The notes under the pieces: generated by a model | The model's database searches: none | Told to the model about the DNA's origin: nothing | Seen by the model: the letters and a program-made list of their open reading frames with translations, nothing else | Position numbers and translations under genes: made by a program | Shown: positions 8,903 to 15,647 of the stretch, one piece after another | Numbering within the stretch: position 1 is the stretch's first letter | Layout: the number at the start of each line of letters is the position of its first letter | Source: Bolinopsis microptera | Lineage: Eukaryota > Ctenophora > Tentaculata > Lobata > Bolinopsidae | Assembly: GCF_026151205.1 (NCBI RefSeq) | Contig: NC_087078.1 | Coordinates: 18,619,118-18,634,764 of the forward strand | Length of the DNA: 15,647 nt | Direction: 5' to 3'

Positions 8903-9465
8903 TCAAATGGTGTTTTGTCTTATCTCAAAACAGTCATTATTGGTCTCCCACAGCTCCTCATAGTCATGACTCACGACACTAAACTCGGACATGACCGTGT
9001 TATCCCCAACACTGAACTCGGACTGAGACATGATTGTGTTTGTATCAGGTACACTGTACAAGTCGGATTGAGATAAGATTGTGTTATCAGTAACGGAAGA
9101 AATGGTCGGTGCTAGAACTTTCCTATTGATCGGTTGAGATTTCACCACACTGTTCTCATTGATGTGGGATAGGTTATGGATCTTTGTTAATGAGATTCTA
9201 GGAAGGGAGGAGGATGGTCGAGCTGCTGCACTTAAACGGGGGTTCTTCTGCAAAATTATAGCATTCGAAATATTCAAATGTTGGCGGTTCGTCCCGGTAT
9301 CATTGTATTTAGTAAAGAACTTTGTCTTCTCCAAGACAGTCCCCCGGAAAGGTCTCAGAAGGAATTTCCGGAATGTTAGATTTGTGTGGAAGTATATGAG
9401 GGGGTTTAGGACACAGTGTAGAGAAGAGCTGAACTCCCCCCAGATTATCATTCCTCCAGTCACAC
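8903..9465 (-). CDS. GPCR alternative terminal exon 7b (TM7, long tail)
   Basis: Acceptor AAATATCTGCAG continues phase 1 from exon 6. TM7 reads MIIWGEFSSSLHCVLNPLIY, with NPLIY intact, then helix 8 HTNLTFRKFLLRPF. A long, probably disordered Ser/Thr/Asn-rich tail of about 145 residues follows. Three imperfect repeats lie near its end: DNTILSQSDLYSVP, DTNTIMSQSEFSVG and DNTVMSEFSVV. These acidic-serine clusters are plausible kinase and arrestin sites (inference). Confidence 0.85.
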
Positions 9466-12202
9466 CTGCAGATATTTAGTGTTAAGTTTCCGTCTCATCA
9501 TTATTTCAACCCTTTTCTTTATAATTATTCGTTATCCTTCTCTAAAAAGGACAAACTTAACTTCATTTGAACAAATTCAGTGGCACTTTTTCATACCACT
9601 TAACATATTATCGTCATACAAAAACTCGCAAAACACAAACAACAAAAATCATTCCTTTGCATTCGAAGAATAAGATTGTTATATGAATGACATTGCTGCT
9701 AAGTGGTAAATGGAAACAATCTTTGACCGTCCAGTTCATTTATTCCGAAGAGAGCTTGTTTTCATGATTTTAAGATTTCATGCTGCCGAAACACTGCTTA
9801 TCATATTATTCACTAGCAACACTCAAAAACTCATTGTAACTCAATCTCACTCCAAATTCTATTGTTGATCTCATCTCAGTGCTTTCATGAGGGGTGTGAC
9901 AGCCCGGTCACGGAGCATCTTGTTCGCATAAAGGAGTAGAAACGGATTAACAAGACAATGAAGGGACGAGCTCATCTCCCCATACACTAAAAACTCTGGT
10001 GGCACTCCTGGTGATTTGAAATGGTGACATGGTTGGCTTGGTATTTTTGCGGCCCCATACTTGACATAACAGACTTTGTTTCTTACCTAAGATTCCAAAA
10101 CCATGTTGAATTTAACTCGAATTTTTAACCAAAATTCACTACTAGCGATAACATTGAATCACAATATGCCATTGAACACTCTTTCGATAATTATTTTAAT
10201 CTGACACCGATAGCTAAAAATATAATTCCAACTCACTGTTAGTAGCCTGATTGACCCCAGTGATAACAAGGAAAGGAAGGAAACACAGAATGAAGCTCCC
10301 CACCAGTATGAGTGTCGTGATGATGGCTTTACTACCCGGTTTACTGGTCCTTCCGCTCGATACCTGGCCTATATTCAGCCTGAAAGAAAACACAATTAAA
10401 AAGGCCTATATTCAGCCTGAAAGAAAACACAATTACGCTTCTAGAGAAAAGTTTAGACTCTCATCCATTAACCTATTTTGCATAAGAAATAAGCAGTTTT
10501 ATGAAATTCAGCCAAGTAAAATATACGTTTGTGACATAAAACATTTGTGGAGAAGTAAGAAAAGCATTCAATTTAATCTTAAATCAAACCTTTTGCGTCT
10601 GCTTGATATGGCGATGTAGAGTATCTTAGAATAGATAAGAGTTATGAGTAACATAGGTATGGCTACGTAGATAATAGCAGCTATGCTTGACACACTTATT
10701 GTTGCGTTATCAGTGTGTAGATCTGAAAGTAAGTCATGAAATAACGAACATTATTTGAGTTAAGACTTGGGGTGGGAAAAGGAGAAGCTCAACGTTGGAA
10801 CATATGTTTTTGAGACGTAATTTCTTACCGGCAATACACAGAGCCCGTATCGGGTCGTAGTGGAAGGGATTGTACCCAAAGAAGGGGAATATTTGCGGTG
10901 CTAACGAAACTATCCAGATGAACACACATGCTACCTTTCCTCGTGAGTCTGTTATCACCTGTAAAACGCATGATTATTGATTATTTATTTGGAACATAAT
11001 ATTTGAAATTCAATTCTTTGAGGCATTGCGAATTGATAAAATCGTTGACAAGCCTTCGTTTAATTATTATGTGACATGCATAAATTACCATGGTTAAATC
11101 ATACTTATTTGAGGAAACTTGACAACTGAAATGTTTCAAACAGTCTAGTTTCAAACAGTATTAGTTCATTTTAACCCTGACTTATTGATTTATTATATGA
11201 CGCTTTACCTCATACATCGGAAAAAGGAGTTACTGCGTGGTACTGGTCACTCCAACGACTAGGAGGAGACCTTTTCAAGAACAAGTACATGTAGTAACCT
11301 AAAAATCCAAACTATGGTGCTAAAAGTATAATGACTCACATCGTCAAACGGGTACATGATTACTATGACACGATGAATGCAGATCATGGTCATAAATAAG
11401 ATTGCTGCTATCCGCAGATACGTTGCACAAACTGCTACAACCCTGAAAAAGAGCATTTTCTGATAATAAAAATTGAAAATGATCTTTTGGCAAATGATCA
11501 AACTTTTATAGCAAAAACGGAAAATATCTAGTCAGCACTTCATGAGTGATCAGTAAAGCCCTTCAATTTCAAAGAATATTTTCAAAACAAAAAGAACCTG
11601 AAGTAAAACAAACCAGCAAAATGTGGATCCCAGAATCCACTTATCGACAGCACTGCTGATAGCAGTAGCAGGAAATGTTATCAAACAGATAAGGAAATCA
11701 CAGGAGGTCAGGTTGAAGATAAAGATGAGCATGACCGAGTCTAGACCTGCCCATCGTCTTTGTGTGATCAGCGCCATCAGTACCAACCCATTTCCTGGGT
11801 AGTAAGGTTCATTAATCATTTTGATTTTATCTCAGAAAGAGATAATTTTCTATAGCATTATGACTTTTAAAACTCACAGCTTTACAAAAGCTGACTCTTT
11901 ATCTGCTCCTAACTTTATAACAAATCTTCAAACCAGATATATATCGTCAGCTCAAAAGTTCCACATAGAATACTTCAGATCGAATACTCCAGATCAAATA
12001 CTCCAGATCGAATACTCCAGATCGAATACTTCAGATCAAATACTCCAGAAACAAACTCACCCAAGACTCCCAGGATAGTATAAAGACTCATCCCTACGGA
12101 GAGGAGAACCATCTCCTCTAGAGATCTGTTGCTGTGTCTACCCAGGGAGTTCTCCAGGTACTCCACGATGTGGACAGTTGTTCCGTTGTTGAGAAGGACC
12201 AT
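8903..12202 (-). CDS. Class A (rhodopsin-like) GPCR, seven-exon model, long isoform
   Basis: Exons 12202-12061, 11794-11614, 11442-11340, 10958-10829, 10722-10590, 10379-10237 and 9465-8903 join in phases 1,2,0,1,2,1 into a 464-residue receptor. N-glycosylation sites lie at N6, N25 and N191. Landmarks: GN in TM1 (N49), NLTSCD in TM2 (D80), W100 in the first outer loop, C107 at the start of TM3, R132 exactly 25 residues later, W157 in TM4, C183 in the second outer loop, P208 and Y216 in TM5, CFLP in TM6 (P265), and NPLIY in TM7 (N298-Y302) followed by a helix-8 NLTFRKF. The TM3 end reads IHRV where most receptors have DRY. The first and second outer loops resemble the Tre1/moody/GPR84/melatonin-like group, but the ligand is unknown. 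An alternative last exon at 10007-9871 gives a 322-residue form. Confidence 0.88.
9739..9744 (-). terminator. Candidate proximal poly(A) signal for the exon 7a form
   Basis: AATAAA on the minus strand about 127 nt after the exon 7a stop and upstream of the exon 7b acceptor. Its use would commit the transcript to the short receptor. Confidence 0.5.
9871..10007 (-). CDS. GPCR alternative terminal exon 7a (TM7, short tail)
   Basis: Acceptor ATTTCAAATCACCAG continues phase 1 from exon 6. It encodes 44 residues after the split codon, then TGA at 9873-9871, completing a 322-residue receptor. TM7 reads EFLVYGEMSSSLHCLVNPFL and continues into LLYANKMLRDRAV. The NP pair is in place, but the third residue after the proline is Leu instead of the NPxxY Tyr. 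Helix 8 (NKMLRDRA) is present, and the tail ends 12 residues later. It aligns without gaps to exon 7b, with 14 of 41 residues identical. Confidence 0.8.
10237..10379 (-). CDS. GPCR exon 6: third inner loop and TM6
   Basis: Acceptor TTCTTTCAG, donor CTAACA|GTGAGT, phase 2 to phase 1. Encodes a Ser/Arg/Lys-rich inner loop, then KAIITTLILVGSFILCFLPF, where CFLP is a variant of CWxP. The acceptor lies in a 37-bp tandem duplication, so an identical acceptor sits 37 nt upstream; only the downstream one keeps the frame. Confidence 0.87.
10366..10439. repeat. 37-bp tandem duplication covering the exon 6 acceptor
   Basis: Copies start at 10366 and 10403, and the first 33 bases of each are identical. 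On the minus strand each carries TTTTCTTTCAG followed by GCTGAATATAGGCC, that is, the polypyrimidine tract, the acceptor and the first exon 6 bases. Confidence 0.92.
10590..10722 (-). CDS. GPCR exon 5: TM5
   Basis: Acceptor TTACTTTCAG, donor AAAAG|GTTTGA, phase 1 to phase 2. Encodes the outer-loop glycosylation site NAT and TM5 SIAAIIYVAIPMLLITLIYS, with P208 and Y216 spaced eight apart as in class A receptors, then a basic RRKR. Confidence 0.85.
10829..10958 (-). CDS. GPCR exon 4: TM4 and second outer loop
   Basis: Acceptor CGTTTTACAG, donor GCCG|GTAAGA, phase 0 to phase 1. Encodes GKVACVFIWIVSLAPQIFPF and then FGYNPFHYDPIRALCIA. C183 is the expected disulfide partner of C107. Confidence 0.88.
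11340..11442 (-). CDS. GPCR exon 3: TM3 and second inner loop
   Basis: Acceptor CTCTTTTTCAG, donor GACGAT|GTGAGT, phase 2 to phase 0. Encodes VVAVCATYLRIAAILFMTMI followed by CIHRVIVIMYPFDD. H131 and V133 stand in the places usually held by Asp/Glu and Tyr. Confidence 0.88.
11614..11794 (-). CDS. GPCR exon 2: TM1 end, TM2, first outer loop, TM3 start
   Basis: Acceptor TACTACCCAG. Donor TTTGCTG|GTTTGT, chosen because it leaves phase 2 and puts C107 exactly 25 residues before the TM3 arginine. Stronger-looking alternatives such as CAG|GTTCTT are in phase 0, which the next exon cannot use. Encodes GLVLMALITQRRW, NLTSCDFLICLITFP and the DKWILGSTFC loop. Confidence 0.85.
11967..12050. repeat. 14-bp tandem repeat in GPCR intron 1
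   Basis: About five to six copies of AGATCGAATACTCC, with G/A and C/T variants. The array stops a few bases short of the intron 1 donor (12060-12055). Confidence 0.9.
12061..12202 (-). CDS. GPCR exon 1: N-terminus and first half of TM1
   Basis: ATG at 12202, 47 codons plus one base, donor CTTGG|GTGAGT. The extracellular N-terminus is short, with NGT and NRS glycosylation sites. The exon ends inside TM1 (SLYTILGVL), and the split codon restores the glycine of the GN motif. Confidence 0.85.
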
Positions 12203-14293
12203 GGTGGACCGGCTCTAGCTTTTCACTAATGTGAGATTAAATTGTAAAATCATTTTTGTTCTGCCTCGTCGACCCTTACTATGCTGACCCTATGTTTGAA
12301 TTTTTGGCTCGAGTTACAAAGCTCAGGACAAGAAAAAATAAGATCAGAAACCTTTGACAGCAAACTTAAAGCCGTTGAAAATCTAAAACTCAAATTCGAG
12401 CCAATATTTTATGAATGTCGTTCGATAGTGGCCTACAAAGTACACATCATAATTTGTAAATAACGTAACTAAGACCCGACAACACTTGAGGTCACCAAAT
12501 TTGATTAAACCGAACCATAATTAAATGGATTTTATGAATCATATGTCCCACGGGAGTGATTGATGAAATCTGGAAATTGAGCCGCAAAGAAATATATTTT
12601 CCAATTATAAGCCCAGCTGAACTGGAGACAAAAATCCTGCTTTCCCTCGCAACGAAGTTCAAGTTAACCTATCAGCAAGTCTATTTAAATCACATGCTGA
12701 CAAAACTCCAGTTGGAAGCCCACAAGTTGTCTTCATTACTCCGAAGGGTGGTATGCAGTGAGTAGGATCAACACAGGTATAACCTGTTTAGTTAGCCACA
12801 CAACACGCTACACAGTACACGAGACCTTACAAGTAACTCTGTTAGTAGACCCAACGACCGTGGGGATGGACAATCACCACTAAACAATCAACTAATCAGC
12901 AATCATGGCATTTCAGAATCTCTGAAACATCTTGTAGGTCTTGTACCAGATGTCTTCTTTTTCTAGATGGTAATGTATAAAATCATCACTGGGGATGAGA
13001 GTACTGCAAAATGAAGGATCACAGTGTGTTGTAACTTAAGCAGCGCCAACATTATGCTACCATAGAACGCTGTAAATTTGAAGGGTATTTTTAATTCACC
13101 TTCAGAAATTGTGTTATGTTACTATAGTTGGTATCTAAAAGGAACAATGCTCGTTTTTTAGAGAAGTAGAGAGGCGTGATACAGCCTTAGAAATTCAATA
13201 ATACGAGGCCTAATGCTTATGGACCCCACCCAAATTGAATCAGGGACAAATGAAGGAGGTAATGGCCTTTTATATCGAACAGAAGCCTATCTAAGTCTTC
13301 ATTTTTTCGATTTACTTTCATGCAAGTAAATAGCTTGTCAAATTTACAATAGAAATGATGGTCCAATTTTAAAGCCTTTATGGAGTCCAAGCAAATTATT
13401 TAACTGTGACGACAATCAATTAAATTAAAACGACAAAAAATAACTAAATTTGGTTCTCAGATTTGTTGAAACAGAAGCAAGAAATTTCGACATTAGTGAC
13501 ACTGACAGTTGAAGAAAAAACGGTCGGTCATTTGAAACGAAACTGTAAAAATAACGTCACAAAAAATTGTACTACTATCGCTAAAATTATAATTGTCATA
13601 TTAACACGAATGGCCAATGGCATCACCAATTAACAAACATTTTTTTAAATTGGGACTTCTCGGCAGCTTTCAAACTTTTCGTCGTAATATCGTCAAATCA
13701 AAATCTTCGAATAGGGAGATAATTAAGAAATGCAATATCAATCCCACGTAAATAAATACAATTGCAACATTGCAATATTAAGCATGGTAGCATTGAGGAT
13801 AGGTCTGATGTATAGATAATAATCTAATTAACTGCAGGTAAACAGGCGCTAAAATAGGCTGCATTTGCTGCTTCTACATTATATCGGTAATCTATTGGTT
13901 TGTATTACTGAATACTGTGAAAGGATAAGTGAGTGACTGAGTGTTAGTGTGGCAGTGGCAATTAATTAGTGGCAATTAATCACTTAATGAGAATATCTTA
14001 ATTTCCGTCGCCAATTTCGCTCCAGAAGATCAAGGTGAGGTCATGCCTGAAGCTCAACTTTACTAAAGTTCTTGTCGTCGATACCATAATTAAATCTTAT
14101 TCTGTGAAAGGGAACAAAATCTTCAGTCTGAGGAAAAAGCAGTCGGCATTTGTAAAGCCCAATACAACTTCGTGAGGTCAAGCGATTCAACAACTGCACA
14201 TTGATCATTGATCATGCTTGGTTCATGCTTGGTTCTGATTGACTACCCACGCACCAAACTGTACGATATTGGTAGTAACCTAGCTATAATAAC
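12203..14293. other. Intergenic; no gene supported
   Basis: Upstream flank of the receptor. Plus frames of 60 and 69 codons at 12281-12463 and 12556-12765 match no family and have no splice partners. Short slippage duplications occur: AATTAGTGGC-type units near 13960-13985, TTGATCA twice near 14202-14215, and CATGCTTGGTT twice near 14214-14234. AT-rich; no RNA gene seen. Confidence 0.5.
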
Positions 14294-14431
14294 ATAAACC
14301 CGCCACGCAAAGGGTTTATATAACAGATCATCCCGCGCTAGCGGGATGATCTGATAAACACATACGAGTGCGCGCAGCGCACGAGTTTTGTGTTAATATG
14401 TAATCCCGAAGCGCCAGCTGAGGGATTACAT
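14294..14431. repeat. Array of four consecutive hairpins
   Basis: Hairpin 1: ATAAACCC (14294-14301) with GGGTTTAT (14312-14319). Hairpin 2: CAGATCATCCCGC (14324-14336), loop GCTA, complement at 14341-14353, a perfect 13-bp stem. Hairpin 3: outer arms AACACA/TGTGTT (14357-14362 and 14389-14394), inner GTGCGC-GCA-GCGCAC (14368-14382). Hairpin 4: ATGTAATCCC (14398-14407) with its complement at 14422-14431, a 10-bp stem. Spacers are only 3-5 nt. The GC-rich stems contrast with the AT-rich surroundings. Confidence 0.9.
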
Positions 14432-14496
14432 TTATTTAGCCCTGAGCGTGAAGTGTTTATGGATTATAATTATCTCCGGCGATTTCGACAAGGGAT

Positions 14497-14697
14497 TTAT
14501 ACTTTAGAAGAGCTAGTGATAAAATAGTTTTTATTTCGGAATACGGGTCTGATTTTAGTAATATTTTCATTTCTGTTTGTGATGGTGATAACAAGTGATA
14601 CGATAACGTTTAGAGCCCAGTTGTTGACTCTAACTGTACTGTCCGGAACACGATTGGAAAGCAGTTCATCAATCTGAATGTCAAACCGATCTGTCAT
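14497..14697 (-). CDS. Hypothetical small ORF or first exon
   Basis: 66 codons from ATG 14697 (MTDRFDIQIDELLSNR at the start), with a hydrophobic stretch NVIVSLVITIT and two NxT/S sites. It lies about 200 nt downstream, on the minus strand, of the CACGTG cluster and inside the inverted-repeat segment. No family was recognised, and codon content is unremarkable. It may be chance, or the first exon of something spliced further left. Confidence 0.15.
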   Translation of the reverse strand: MTDRFDIQIDELLSNRVPDSTVRVNNWALNVIVSLVITITNRNENITKIRPVFRNKNYFITSSSKV

Positions 14698-14904
14698 AGT
14701 GGAGCAATAGCTTGAACGTTAGCAGGAACAAGAGCTGGAAGGAGAGCAAGCAAAACAATACTATTTTTAGGGCACGGACAAGGGTAGCTGGCTAGTCGCC
14801 AACTTCTCACGCCACGCGTTGGAGAAATTCCAAGAATTAGCTGCTTTGGCAACGTTCCCAGGAATTTGCGTGTAAAAGAAGTGGACGGTTACGATGTTTC
14901 ATAT

Positions 14905-14988
14905 CACGTGGTGCGCTTTGGTGTCACGTGGTATAGACTCGGCGTATGCTATTGGTGGCACGTGGTACGCACGTGACGCGCCCACGTG
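14905..14988. promoter_or_regulatory. Cluster of five CACGTG E-box palindromes
   Basis: CACGTG occurs at 14905-14910, 14925-14930, 14959-14964, 14970-14975 and 14983-14988. These are canonical binding sites for bHLH and bHLH-Zip factors (USF, Myc/Max, MITF/TFE, CLOCK types). Contexts such as GTCACGTGG and GCACGTGAC also resemble TFE-type and hypoxia-type sites. The surrounding 100 bp is CpG-rich. What it would regulate is unknown. Confidence 0.6.
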
Positions 14989-15120
14989 ATCGCGCGTCTA
15001 ACTGTTCTACTATTATCGAGTTCTAATCAGCAGTATCATTGATTATTGTAAGTAGGAGAATTGAATGATAAACATCAGTTACGACTAAAAAGCGGGCCGG
15101 GTTTATACAAATTTCCGGGG

Positions 15121-15186
15121 CGGGATGATATCACCTTGAGATGTTTATCTAACAGCGGGCCGGGCTGAGTGATAATATGATCCCGC
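15121..15186. repeat. Inverted repeat sharing GCGGGATGAT with the hairpin array
   Basis: GCGGGATGATATCAC (15121-15135) pairs with GTGATAATATGATCCCGC (15169-15186), with a few extra bases bulged. The direct repeat AGCGGGCCGGG occurs at about 15091 and 15153. The GCGGGATGAT word also forms a stem of hairpin 2 at 14341-14350. Confidence 0.7.
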
Positions 15187-15212
15187 GTCGAAATCCCGGA
15201 GATATTTATAAA

Positions 15213-15470
15213 TAGTCCAGTAATATGGTTAATTGGTAATATAAAAATTGAACAACACATACCAGATACCTGCTGTATAACCTGGATGAACATTCTGGTG
15301 ATTAACAAAGTTATAACTTCACCGCTACATCTTCATCACATGGAAGTTGGGTGAACAGCCCCATCTATCAATATCTTATTAGGCGGTGTGTACATCTGAA
15401 CAGAATGGTGTAGATCATGTTTCCCTGGTCACAAAATAGACAGTCAATGGTTTACCATGTTGGTTTTACC
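15213..15470. other. No gene seen
   Basis: AT-rich spacer between the inverted-repeat segment and the terminal tandem array. The 77-codon minus frame at 15075-15308 crosses the inverted repeats and has no family signature. Confidence 0.4.
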
Positions 15471-15647
15471 ACGTTACTAAGTTACCAGTTATCACGGTTA
15501 CCAGGTTACCAGTTATCACGGTTATCAGGTTACCAGTTATCACGGTTACCAGGTTACCAGTTATCACGGTTATCAGGTTACACGTTATCATGGTTACCAG
15601 GTTACCAGTTATCACGGTTACCAGGTTACCAGTTATCACGGTTACCA
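15471..15647. repeat. 24-bp tandem array with 48-bp higher order, truncated by window end
   Basis: The unit is GGTTACCA-GTTATCAC-GGTTAYCA, itself three related 8-mers. In the left part Y alternates C,T,C,T, giving a 48-bp higher-order period, then C,C near the right edge. One copy is altered (GGTTACACGTTATCATGG). The array continues past the window end, so its true length is unknown. Confidence 0.92.

Larger units (their letters stand above)
14463..15212. mobile_element. Possible small non-autonomous element bounded by inverted repeats
   Basis: The left end, TTATAATTATCTCCGGCGAT and on to 14496, matches the reverse complement of about 15180-15212 at 29 of 33 columns (one gap, three mismatches). 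The 750-bp interior holds a cluster of CACGTG motifs, another inverted repeat and no recognisable transposase. This resembles a MITE-like or foldback element. No clean target-site duplication is evident beyond the ends; TTATAA at both tips might itself be the duplicated target. The mobile nature is inferred. Confidence 0.45.

Noticed and set aside
9159-9479. 106-codon plus-strand frame opposite GPCR exon 7b
   Set aside because: Antisense shadow of the TM7 and tail exon; no family features.
10251-10619. 122-codon plus-strand frame across GPCR exons 5-6
   Set aside because: Antisense shadow spanning two exons and the duplicated acceptor.
12281-12765. Two plus-strand frames of 60 and 69 codons
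   Set aside because: No recognisable domain, no splice linkage between them, and composition like the flanking intergenic DNA.
14767-14905. Minus-strand open stretch of about 45 codons (NVAKAANSWNFSNAWREK region)
   Set aside because: No start codon and no acceptor of the right kind; it sits inside the inverted-repeat segment and matches no family I can name. Probably chance or repeat-derived.
1-15647. CRISPR array or prokaryotic defence system
   Set aside because: Tandem arrays here have no unique spacers, and genes are spliced with GT-AG introns, so the DNA is eukaryotic.

Overview
The window looks like animal (metazoan) nuclear DNA, AT-rich overall, with small exons separated by short introns and many local duplications. 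There is no operon structure, no ribosome binding sites and no bacterial gene density. Two spliced genes on the minus strand can be reconstructed from splice sites, reading phase and membrane-protein motifs. I cannot name the species; an invertebrate or early-branching animal fits the short introns and the receptor type. Exon models are my own reading and have no transcript support.

Layout. Bases 1-1620 are non-coding, with a 21-bp tandem repeat near the left end. A possible plus-strand terminal exon lies at 1621-1772. Bases 2840-5186 hold a minus-strand gene for a 12-helix membrane protein, best matched to the UNC-93-like branch of the major facilitator fold. Its poly(A) signal is about 70 nt past the stop. 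Bases 5193-8300 are repeat-rich: two diverged sequence blocks are each present twice, in the order A-B-B'-A'. Bases 8903-12202 hold a minus-strand class A GPCR gene. Six shared exons encode TM1-TM6, and two alternative terminal exons each encode TM7. Bases 12203-14290 show nothing I can call a gene. Bases 14294-15212 form an odd GC-richer island: four back-to-back hairpins, then a 750-bp segment bounded by 33-column inverted repeats and holding five CACGTG palindromes within 84 bp. The right end is a 24/48-bp tandem array that runs off the window.

The strongest observation is the receptor's duplicated TM7 exon. The shared exons end in phase 1. Both downstream exons begin with acceptors that continue that phase, align without gaps, and share an SSSLHC...NP core. 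The proximal one gives a 322-residue receptor with a very short tail and no tyrosine at the NPxxY position. The distal one gives a 464-residue receptor with canonical NPLIY and a long serine-rich tail. A poly(A) signal lies between the two, so alternative last exons could give one receptor two different signalling ends.

The two genes share strand but no evident function: one is a probable transporter-like membrane protein and the other a surface receptor. Nothing here is viral or a recognised toxin.
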